A stretch of DNA of 5,700 bases, from the NCBI GenBank assembly GCA_902462015.1, contig CABPZV010000137.1:1-5700 (forward strand). The letters are read 5' to 3'. The stretch's first letter is position 1; the number at the start of each line of letters is the position of its first letter. The stretch is from an uncultured Eubacteriales bacterium. Its GTDB lineage: Bacteria; Bacillota; Clostridia; Oscillospirales; CAG-272. Position numbers and translations under genes: made by a program. This document shows positions 1-5,687 of this stretch, one piece after another. The notes under the pieces were generated by a model. It worked only from the letters and a program-made list of their open reading frames with translations, searched no databases and had not been told where the DNA came from.

Positions 1-123
1 ATGAGAATCGGAGAAAAATACTTTCTCAGAAAAAAGTCCGAAATAAAATCTATCGCGTTGCTTAATGAAAGCCGCAATAATAAAATTGAAGCTAAGCAGC
101 AGAATCAAGCTGAAAAACAATAG
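1..123 (+). CDS. Probable 3' end of an unidentified gene (partial)
   Basis: The frame is open from the first base of the window to a TAG at 121-123 and encodes 40 residues beginning MRIGEKYF and ending in QNQAEKQ. An ATG sits at position 1, but no upstream DNA is visible, so it cannot be judged whether this is the start or an internal methionine; the edge position makes a C-terminal fragment more likely. The peptide is hydrophilic and rich in Lys, Asn, Gln and Glu, with no membrane segment and no motif I recognise. It converges with the minus-strand ABC operon, and the stem-loop at 131-174 separates the two. No function is proposed. It could also be a chance open frame. Confidence 0.35.
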   Translation: MRIGEKYFLRKKSEIKSIALLNESRNNKIEAKQQNQAEKQ

Positions 124-130
124 ATGATAT

Positions 131-174
131 TAAAAAAATATTGTGCCCCATGTCTGCTTGACATGGGGCACAAT
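131..174 (-). terminator. Intrinsic terminator of the ABC-transporter operon
   Basis: Bases 140-154 and 160-174 form a perfect 15-bp inverted repeat (core TGTGCCCCATGTC) around a 5-base loop, TGCTT. Read on the minus strand the stem is followed directly by a T-rich tail, TATTTTTTTA (complement of 131-140), as expected of a rho-independent terminator. It starts 17 bases past the DUF4340 stop codon, so it should end the whole four-gene transcript. On the plus strand the T-rich stretch is weak and lies about 15 bases past the stem, so any action on the gene at 1-123 would be poor. Confidence 0.9.
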
Positions 175-191
175 CACGGAGAGCGATCTTT

Positions 192-1292
192 TTATTCGCT
201 TTCAGCTTCAGAAGACGTTTCAGATGAATCTGCTATACCAGAAATCAGTGCATCTAAAATTGAAGAATCAGCTTTATATACAATCGGTGAATCACCGTAG
301 AACAGATAGCGCTGAGAAGAGGAATTTTCACCGTTTTCATCAAGTACATATCCCCCAACAGTGAGCGTATATGTTCCGGCTACAGAGACAGAAGTATTAG
401 ATATATCGCTGTTTTCGTCGGTATTAATCGATTTTGACTCGTCGTAATTTACAATCATTTTCACAGCTAAAGAATTATCAAGCCCATACACAGTTTTTTC
501 TTCATCAGAGGGCTTGTAATCCGCCCAGCCGGTCAGCTCAAGATCTTCAAATAGAGCGAGCAGGTTTTCATCGCTGTATGAATTTTCAGTTCCGTCAGGC
601 ATCGTTACCGTATACGACTTAAAAGTCAGATCATTTGACGGCAGAGACTCAAGAACAATCAGATCGTCAAGAGTATAGCTGAACTTAGTTTTAAGCGTAG
701 ATTCAATCGCAAAAACAGAATCCGAGCCTGTTACGCTCATATAATATGTCTGAGAATAGGAGTTGTAGTCTCCCACCTTATAAGTCACTGTACTGTCATC
801 TGAAAAGGTAATGCTGACAGTCAGCACCGGAGAATCAAGACCATAAGAGTCCTCGGCTTCGGGAGCGGTTATTTCGCGCACGGCAGAGACAGCGGAAGCC
901 GCAGAAGCCATTGCTGCAGCAGTAGTCTGGTTTATCGGGTAGTCCGGATCACCGGCATAGAGCCAGGCGGACGAAGCTTCATCAAAAATAAGACTTACAG
1001 TTTCTCCGCTGCCGTCTGTGTAACTCATTTGCCTCACATTACTTTCATCATAGCTCGTAACAGATATACTTGCAGTTTCATCAATCTCACCGGTCTGCGA
1101 ATCATCATCTGAGAGAAGCGGAGAAATTACGGCATATATTACAGCAAGTGCAGCACACACTGCGAGCATTGCAGCAAGTCTGCCAAGCTTTTTTGCTCTT
1201 TTCTTTTTTCTCCGTTCTTCTCCTTTGTCCGGATATTCCGAACTGTCAGAAGAATTGTCACCGGAAAATTCATTACGCTCATTTTCTTCCAT
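192..1292 (-). CDS. Membrane-anchored DUF4340 domain protein, ABC-transporter partner
   Basis: This is a 366-residue protein. A polar acidic N-terminus is followed by a strongly basic stretch (RRKKKRAKK, about 27-35) and one hydrophobic segment (about 38-60), so the remaining ~300 residues should lie outside the membrane. The exterior part has the look of DUF4340 (PF14238). It contains two related halves, each with a YGLD motif (about 150 and 269) followed by a beta-rich stretch: SYGLDSPVLTVSI..YKVGDY and VYGLDNSLAVKMI..YTLTVGGY. The C-terminus is Ser/Glu rich. In Firmicutes DUF4340 genes often follow GldF/GldG-like genes, as here, 38 bases after the GldG-like stop. The start is ATG at 1292: an in-frame TAA lies only two codons upstream, and AAAGGA (1306-1311) is 13 bases away. 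The exact biochemical role is unknown. An extracytoplasmic accessory or substrate-contacting part of the transporter is inferred. Confidence 0.85.
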   Translation of the reverse strand: MEENERNEFSGDNSSDSSEYPDKGEERRKKKRAKKLGRLAAMLAVCAALAVIYAVISPLLSDDDSQTGEIDETASISVTSYDESNVRQMSYTDGSGETVSLIFDEASSAWLYAGDPDYPINQTTAAAMASAASAVSAVREITAPEAEDSYGLDSPVLTVSITFSDDSTVTYKVGDYNSYSQTYYMSVTGSDSVFAIESTLKTKFSYTLDDLIVLESLPSNDLTFKSYTVTMPDGTENSYSDENLLALFEDLELTGWADYKPSDEEKTVYGLDNSLAVKMIVNYDESKSINTDENSDISNTSVSVAGTYTLTVGGYVLDENGENSSSQRYLFYGDSPIVYKADSSILDALISGIADSSETSSEAESE

Positions 1293-1330
1293 AAATTATG
1301 ACCATTCCTTTCATGACTGCACAAAGCTTC

Positions 1331-2746
1331 TCAGCGTTTGCGCCGGTAATTCCACACAATGAGACCAATAACCAACAGAGCAATCGGAATAACCACGCAC
1401 ATAACAACCATTAACATATTTGTAGAAAATTCAGGAACGACAAGAGCCTCCGACATAAGAGTTTTTGCCGCAATCGTGACCGACGCTTCCTTTTCGCACA
1501 AAGTGTTTATAAGGGCGATGAAATACTCAAGATTTCCGGCGCTGTTCTGAGCGATAAAGGGCGAGGAGAACCAAACAAGCTGGCCGCCTGTTTCCGAATC
1601 TGTTGACATTGCACCAATCATGAAGCTTCCCTCTGTGTCGCCTTCTTCCTTTTCAAATGTAGCCGAATTTTCCGGATCGGATTTCAGAAAAGACGAAGCT
1701 GACGAAGAAAGAAGCGGCTCAACAGTAACGCCATCCGCGCTTTCAGACTCAAGAATTCCGTGCGATGCAGGCATAAGAATATTAATATTATCAGACGTCA
1801 GCAAAGACGTAATATTGTTCTTAGAAATTTGGGGAAGCAGGTAATAAGGATACTGATAATAAGAGCTCTGGGCTGTTTCAAAAACAACTCCCTTTGCCCA
1901 AGTCAGTCCGTGACTTTCTGTAAATGCTTCGACATTCGGAAGAGAAATGCTGTAACTTGTGACAAGAACAATCTTACCGCCGTTTTCCATATACGTATTC
2001 AAATAGCCAATCTCATCTTCAGTAAGGTCATAGCTGGGCGAGTAGATTATAATGCAGTCCGCGTCGTCGGGAACACCGCCATCTCCGTTCATCAAAGACA
2101 GCGTAGAATACTTGATATTATCAGTACTGAAAGCAGATGTAAGGCTTTCGGAAAGACTAACTTCTCCGTTTCCGGAGACAGCATAAACTACGGTGAGATC
2201 ATCGCTCGTAACATATTCTATTGCACTCGTAATTGCAGATTCTCCTGCGAAAGAGTAATCTACAGAATACTGATATAGACTCTGACTTTTTACGAGTATA
2301 TTATTGAAATCGACAAGCTTGTATCTCTTAGCCGATTCAACAATCAAGCTGTTTTCACTTGGCGTTGTATCCGTATATTTAGTATAGAAAGACGGATTCA
2401 AAACAGGGTCGACCGTCTTAACCGAAATATGACTGTTAACTGCCGTGTATCGGTCTAAGAGATCAAGCATCATCTGTGCATATTCACTGTCCGAAGAACC
2501 TTTGAGATAATAAACAGTAATATCCTCATCAACCGCAGATACAATTTTCTCTGTTTCTTCGGAAATAGTATAAAGCCCCTCGTCGCTTATATCGAATTTT
2601 GTCACAGTGGCCGGAAGACTGCCGACTATCATATTTATTATAATTACAATTGCGGCAGCTACGACACAAACAAGAAAGCTATATCCCCCGAGCCGGGTTT
2701 TTTTGCGTCTGCCGGCTTTAATTTGTTTATTGGTATTATCTTCCAT
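1331..2746 (-). CDS. GldG-like ABC transporter auxiliary protein
   Basis: This is a 471-residue protein with the layout of the GldG / ABC_transp_aux family (PF09822). It has a short basic N-terminus (AGRRKKTR), a first membrane helix (about 23-42), a long extracytoplasmic region, and a second helix (about 444-465) ending in NYRRKR. Just after the first helix comes FDISDEGLYTISEETEKIV (about 51-69), matching the conserved 'lYtlSeeTkkil' start of the family. Later stretches such as DADCIIIYSPSYDLTEDEIGYL and ENGGKIVLVTS resemble the family's 'D.liI.gP..dls..E...l..yl..GG.lll' core. By this topology both termini are cytoplasmic. It probably forms a complex with the GldF-like permease encoded 46 bases upstream. 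ATG at 2746 is preceded by AAAGGA (2759-2764). A gliding role is known only for Bacteroidetes homologues, so its role here is open. Confidence 0.9.
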   Translation of the reverse strand: MEDNTNKQIKAGRRKKTRLGGYSFLVCVVAAAIVIIINMIVGSLPATVTKFDISDEGLYTISEETEKIVSAVDEDITVYYLKGSSDSEYAQMMLDLLDRYTAVNSHISVKTVDPVLNPSFYTKYTDTTPSENSLIVESAKRYKLVDFNNILVKSQSLYQYSVDYSFAGESAITSAIEYVTSDDLTVVYAVSGNGEVSLSESLTSAFSTDNIKYSTLSLMNGDGGVPDDADCIIIYSPSYDLTEDEIGYLNTYMENGGKIVLVTSYSISLPNVEAFTESHGLTWAKGVVFETAQSSYYQYPYYLLPQISKNNITSLLTSDNINILMPASHGILESESADGVTVEPLLSSSASSFLKSDPENSATFEKEEGDTEGSFMIGAMSTDSETGGQLVWFSSPFIAQNSAGNLEYFIALINTLCEKEASVTIAAKTLMSEALVVPEFSTNMLMVVMCVVIPIALLVIGLIVWNYRRKR

Positions 2747-2792
2747 TTATAATTACTATCCTTTCTACTGTATTCCTGACAAACACGTACAT

Positions 2793-3656
2793 TTACGCCC
2801 ATCTTCTCTTTTCCATATTTTTTTCGGTAAAAAATACAAAGAGAAATATTACAGACAGATAATATAAAATACCGGTCAAGTCAAATATGCCCTCGCGGAA
2901 GCCTGATACCCTGTCGAAAACATCAAGCACGGAAACAAGCGCCGGAAAAGCTCCTTCAAAAAGCGAAGCATTTATAAGATATACAGCCAAAAGAACAATT
3001 TCAATCACTGCAAACAGAACACCTGAGACAGTCGAATTTTCGGTCATCATATAGCAAATCAGCGCCGCTATAACCGCAAGCGCGGAAAAGCAGGCAAACG
3101 AAGCAGACGCCGAGCTTGGAATCATAGAGGAAATTCCTCCGGCGAGGAAGCAGAAAATCAAAGCTCCCAGCGACAGAACAGCAGAAATTATTACGCTTTC
3201 AGTAAGTGAGGAGCAGAACATTCCAATCGCTATCAAAGCCGCACCCATAAGCCAGAATGCAAAAATAGATGAATAAGCCGTAGCGAAATTGACGGTACCG
3301 AAAACAGAAAGAATCAGCGGAACCAGCGTCATGAGAATTACAGGAAGCGTGAATACCGTGACCATTGCGAGATATTTTCCGACAATTATATTCGACATTT
3401 TCATCGGCAGAGAATATAGGAGCTGATCAGTTTTACGGGAACGTTCGTCTGCCAGCGAACGCATCGTCAGTATAGGAATTAGAATTAAAAATACAAATTC
3501 GATTGAACTGAGAGTATATTCATATTGCGGATAACCGCCATTCAGATTGTATGCAACGGTATAAATTCCATTGACAAGCAGCAAAAAAGCCGCGAATATA
3601 ATTCCGGTCATATTTGTAAAATAAGACCGAAGCTCTTTTCTGTAAATTACAAGCAT
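2793..3656 (-). CDS. GldF-like ABC-2 type permease
   Basis: This is a 287-residue, very hydrophobic protein. The N-terminus IYRKELRSYF is the typical amphipathic entry of ABC-2 permeases. The stretch IPILTMRSLADERSRKTDQLL (about 60-80) followed by SLPMKMSNIIVGKYLA matches the GldF/NosY-type signature 'LTMrsfaeErk.GT.elLltsPvs...iv.GKfla'. Hydrophobic segments lie near 16-37, 51-66, 96-119, 127-150, 154-175, 185-204, 210-231 and 262-276, giving about six to eight helices. The end, FTEKNMEKRRW, is also typical. The length is usual for the family. It should be the membrane pore or mechanical core driven by the upstream ATPase. The start is ATG at 3656 with AAAGG at 3670-3674. The preceding gap to the ATPase stop is 205 bases, unlike the tight junctions downstream. 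Confidence 0.92.
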   Translation of the reverse strand: MLVIYRKELRSYFTNMTGIIFAAFLLLVNGIYTVAYNLNGGYPQYEYTLSSIEFVFLILIPILTMRSLADERSRKTDQLLYSLPMKMSNIIVGKYLAMVTVFTLPVILMTLVPLILSVFGTVNFATAYSSIFAFWLMGAALIAIGMFCSSLTESVIISAVLSLGALIFCFLAGGISSMIPSSASASFACFSALAVIAALICYMMTENSTVSGVLFAVIEIVLLAVYLINASLFEGAFPALVSVLDVFDRVSGFREGIFDLTGILYYLSVIFLFVFFTEKNMEKRRWA

Positions 3657-3861
3657 AGCTTTAGATACGCCTTTCTATTTTATTTTCATAAGGAGCAAAG
3701 CCCCATCATAAATCGCTTTAAAAGTCGAGTATACATCTGACGAAAAAATAATGAAAACCAGCGATTCAGTGATTGCCGGCCTGGCGGCCGTCAGCTTAAC
3801 AGACAGATTGCACTGCATGTCCCTGTTTTTCCGGCGCCGGCTTATTATTTCACGTTCTGAA

Positions 3862-5094
3862 TTACATATGACTTTTTTCATCACCGGATTCCGAATCACC
3901 AGATTCCGAATCACCGGAAACCTGTTCGCCGGAAGTCATGCTGTCAGACGACTGTCCGTCAAACAAATTTACAGGCGGGGGAGAATCAGGAGACAAAGTG
4001 CCGGAAACTACAGTTTCGGAAACGGAATTCTCTTCGTACTCTTCGTACTCTTCGTACTCTTCATCCTCTTCATCTTCTTTATCCTCGATGTCTTCTTCCT
4101 CTTCTTCATAATAACTATCTTCCGGATCATCAGGAAGCTCATCTTCAATATCTTCCGTTGTGACGTCATTTGTCAGCCGCAGGAACATTTCTTCAAGCGA
4201 CATAGTCTCCGGAGCAAGTTTATAAACAGGGGCGCCGAGTTTTGCAAATGCGCTGAACAGCCCGTCTTTTATATCGGCATCCGCCTCCGCCGTAATTTTT
4301 ATATCCCAGACTCCGCTTTCCTTTGTTTCAATGATTTCATATTCCGTGATTCTCTCAACCGAAGAAAGCACGTTTTTAATCGTTTCCGGTTCGGCGCGTA
4401 CAGTCATGTTTGTAATTCTTCCGTTTTCAAGCGAATTTGAAAGATTTTCAAGCGTATCGCTTGCAACAACCTTGCCGTAAGAGAGTATAATCACATAGTC
4501 ACAGATGGCGGATATTTCGGAAAGTATGTGACTGGAAAGAATGACGGTATGATTTTCTCCGAGTTTTTTTATAAGCGAACGGATATATATAATCTGACGC
4601 GGGTCAAGTCCCACCGTCGGCTCGTCAAGAATTATAATCTCCGGATTTCCAAGCATAGCCTGAGCGATTCCGACACGCTGCTTATAGCCCTTAGAAAGAT
4701 TTTTTATAAGTCTGTTTTTCATTTCGCCGATACAGGCAGCCTCAATTACATAGTCGAGCTGAGACCGCAGTTCAGCGCCGCGCAGTCCTTTTGCCTTGCC
4801 GACAAAGGTAAGATATTCAAGCGGCGTAAAATCCGGATACAGCGGAGGGATTTCAGGCAGATAACCGATAAAACGCTTTGCCTCCTCCGGTTCTTCCGTA
4901 ATATCATAGCCGTTTATGAGCACCTGTCCGTCTGTCGGAGCAAGGCATCCGGCAATGATATTCATAGTCGTACTTTTTCCTGCACCGTTAGGTCCGAGAA
5001 AGCCATATATTTTTCCCGGCTCTACAGTAAAACTGACGTCGTTTACTGCGGTTGCTGAAGCATATTTCTTCGTCAGATGTTTTACCTCAATCAT
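3862..5094 (-). CDS. GldA-like ABC transporter ATP-binding protein with acidic C-terminal tail
   Basis: This is a 410-residue ABC ATPase of the CcmA/GldA type. Visible motifs are Walker A GPNGAGKST (34-42), signature LSKGY (133-137), Walker B IIILDEP (153-159), D-loop GLDP (162-165) and H-loop SSH (187-189). At the Q-loop position it has YLPE (78-81), a Glu-for-Gln form that I recall as common in this subfamily. All catalytic elements look intact. The ATPase and the usual C-terminal subdomain end around SLEEMFLRLT (299-308), where relatives normally stop. The remaining ~100 residues are an extension: an Asp/Glu-rich block (about 314-356, including EEYEEYEEYEE), then a Ser/Pro/Gly-rich part with SGDSESGDSESGD, ending KSHM. 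This tail is likely disordered and cytoplasmic. It is the first gene of the operon and would power the GldF-like permease. ATG at 5094 has AAAGGA at 5107-5112 and a closer ATAGG at 5100-5104. Confidence 0.95.
   Translation of the reverse strand: MIEVKHLTKKYASATAVNDVSFTVEPGKIYGFLGPNGAGKSTTMNIIAGCLAPTDGQVLINGYDITEEPEEAKRFIGYLPEIPPLYPDFTPLEYLTFVGKAKGLRGAELRSQLDYVIEAACIGEMKNRLIKNLSKGYKQRVGIAQAMLGNPEIIILDEPTVGLDPRQIIYIRSLIKKLGENHTVILSSHILSEISAICDYVIILSYGKVVASDTLENLSNSLENGRITNMTVRAEPETIKNVLSSVERITEYEIIETKESGVWDIKITAEADADIKDGLFSAFAKLGAPVYKLAPETMSLEEMFLRLTNDVTTEDIEDELPDDPEDSYYEEEEEDIEDKEDEEDEEYEEYEEYEENSVSETVVSGTLSPDSPPPVNLFDGQSSDSMTSGEQVSGDSESGDSESGDEKSHM
3881..3919 (-). repeat. 15-bp coding tandem repeat in the ATPase tail
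   Basis: On the plus strand two copies of TCACCRGATTCCGAA (3881-3895 and 3896-3910) differ at one base, and a partial third copy (TCACCGGAA, 3911-3919) follows. The period is five codons, so the repeat adds SGDSE units near the C-terminus without changing frame. It marks a site prone to in-frame length change. Confidence 0.8.
4032..4062 (-). repeat. 9-bp coding tandem repeat in the acidic block of the ATPase
   Basis: Three exact copies of CTTCGTACT (plus strand; 4032-4040, 4041-4049, 4050-4058) are followed by a partial CTTC. On the minus strand this encodes repeated Glu-Tyr-Glu triplets (EEYEEYEEYEE). The wider region 4028-4110 is Glu/Asp codon-rich, so slippage could alter tail length in frame. 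Confidence 0.85.
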
Positions 5095-5144
5095 ATTTAC
5101 CTATAATCCTTTCGTTTGTATAATGTCCGTTCATTCAAACAATA

Positions 5145-5175
5145 GTTATATTTTAAGTATAAAGCCATTTTACAA
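5145..5175 (-). promoter_or_regulatory. Weak sigma-A-like promoter candidate for the ABC operon
   Basis: On the minus strand TTGTAA (complement of 5170-5175, 4/6 match to -35) and TATAAC (complement of 5145-5150, 5/6 match to -10) are separated by 19 bases, about 50 bases upstream of the ATPase ATG. The spacing is longer than the preferred 17. Other A/T-rich hexamers nearby, such as TATACT a few bases upstream, are possible alternatives. The location fits an operon promoter better than the motif quality does. Confidence 0.3.
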
Positions 5176-5306
5176 CACTTATGTGATTATTCTGTGATTT
5201 CCTTATGAAAATTTAAATTTCAGAGCAGTATAAAACGCGGAACAATCAATAAAGGCAAGTTCAGCGCCAATTCCCTCGATTTTTAATAATGAGTAAAGTC
5301 CCTCCT

Positions 5307-5341
5307 AAAAAGATTCAGCGGCGGATAATACCGCCGCTGAA
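5307..5341 (-). terminator. Intrinsic terminator for minus-strand transcription entering from the right
   Basis: Bases 5314-5324 (TTCAGCGGCGG) and 5331-5341 (CCGCCGCTGAA) form a perfect 11-bp stem with a 6-base loop. On the minus strand the stem is followed by TCTTTTTA (complement of 5306-5313). The plus-strand side has no T tract. It insulates the ABC operon from whatever is transcribed leftward through 5342-5700, and therefore implies that such a transcript exists. Confidence 0.8.
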
Positions 5342-5364
5342 AAATAGAGATGTTATGCACCTGC

Positions 5365-5564
5365 AAGAGCCGAACGTCTTAAGAGCCGAACGTCTTAGCA
5401 GCCGAACGTCTTAGCAGCCGAATGTTCTGACCGGCATACGGCTTAACGGGCGCACAGTCTGGCAGGGGTACGGATCTACGGCGCACAGCTCGGAGGGCAC
5501 CCGGTCTAACAAGGGCACGGCTCGACGGGCGCACGGCTTTACAGCCGTGCAGTCCGGCAGCCGG
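5365..5564. repeat. Degenerate ~16-bp tandem repeat array
   Basis: Two identical copies of AAGAGCCGAACGTCTT (5365-5380, 5381-5396) are followed by AGCAGCCGAACGTCTT (5397-5412) and AGCAGCCGAATGTTCT (5413-5428). Progressively diverged units of 13-18 bases then run to about 5564; examples are GACCGGCATACGGCTT and AACGGGCGCACAGTCT, with a loosely kept ACGGYCT ending. I count about 12 units. The period is not a multiple of three and there are no spacers, so it is neither a coding repeat nor a CRISPR array. Divergence grows from left to right. Confidence 0.75.
5531..5550. repeat. Hairpin inside the tandem array
   Basis: GCACGGCT (5531-5538) and AGCCGTGC (5543-5550) are perfect reverse complements around the 4-base loop TTAC. 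No T tract follows on either strand, so it is not a terminator. It would form a stable stem in either RNA strand. Confidence 0.6.
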
Positions 5565-5578
5565 AAACATATTTATTC

Positions 5579-5590
5579 GGTTATATAACC
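5579..5590. repeat. 12-bp perfect palindrome
   Basis: GGTTATATAACC reads the same on both strands. It sits between the tandem array and the hairpin pair. It could be a protein-binding site or simply part of a folded RNA; nothing nearby decides which. Confidence 0.4.
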
Positions 5591-5603
5591 TAACGCAGAT
5601 GTC

Positions 5604-5641
5604 CCCCGCCTTCTAAGGCGGTCGCCTCCTAAGGCGGCGGG
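5604..5641. repeat. Paired hairpins with direct-repeat relationship
   Basis: CGCCTTCTAAGGCGG (5607-5621) and CGCCTCCTAAGGCGG (5623-5637) differ at one base and are offset by exactly 16 bases. Each is itself an inverted repeat (CGCCT/AGGCG). In addition CCCGCC (5605-5610) can pair with GGCGGG (5636-5641), enclosing both, so two alternative folds are possible. Confidence 0.65.
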
Positions 5642-5652
5642 TTCCACTTCAA

Positions 5653-5687
5653 GGTTTCAGTGGGAGTTATAATCTCCCACTGAAACC
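5653..5687. repeat. Long perfect inverted repeat (14-bp stem)
   Basis: GGTTTCAGTGGGAG (5653-5666) and CTCCCACTGAAACC (5674-5687) pair perfectly around TTATAAT. No T tract follows on either strand within the window, so an intrinsic terminator is not supported. It may be an RNA structural element or a mobile-element end. Confidence 0.7.

Noticed and set aside
1760..2278. 172-codon plus-strand frame opposite the GldG-like gene
   Set aside because: It is antisense to a clearly conserved protein, with no ribosome binding site and no recognisable domain.
3751..4440. 229-codon plus-strand frame with a Phe/Leu/Ile-rich, membrane-like block
   Set aside because: The hydrophobic block is only the complement of the Glu/Asp codon run in the ATPase tail, a known artefact of antisense reading of acidic stretches.
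4528..5058. Long plus-strand open frame (176 codons) opposite the ATPase
   Set aside because: It is the antisense of the conserved ATPase domain; its residues show no family features and the minus-strand gene explains the openness.
5211..5310. Minus-strand frame of about 32 codons (IEGIGAELAFIDCSAFYTALK) behind a strong AGGAGG at about 5300-5305
   Set aside because: No ATG, GTG or TTG lies in frame after the AGGAGG, and an in-frame TAG overlaps it. The AGGAGG is part of the sequence trailing the terminator T tract. A decayed small gene cannot be excluded but is not supported.
5365..5564. CRISPR array
   Set aside because: Units are contiguous at about 16 bases with no spacers, and no cas gene is in the window.
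5379..5570. 63-codon minus-strand frame rich in Arg, Ala and Pro
   Set aside because: It lies within the 16-bp array, whose period breaks codon phase, has no ribosome binding site, and reads as G+C-rich random translation.
5604..5660. tRNA-like segment (CTCCTAA loop followed by GGGTTCCA)
   Set aside because: There is no 7-bp acceptor stem or D-arm, and the stems and loop sizes do not fit a cloverleaf.
5653..5687. Intrinsic terminator at the long inverted repeat
   Set aside because: Neither strand has a T tract after the stem (CTGAGGAGC on plus, TTGAAGTGG on minus).
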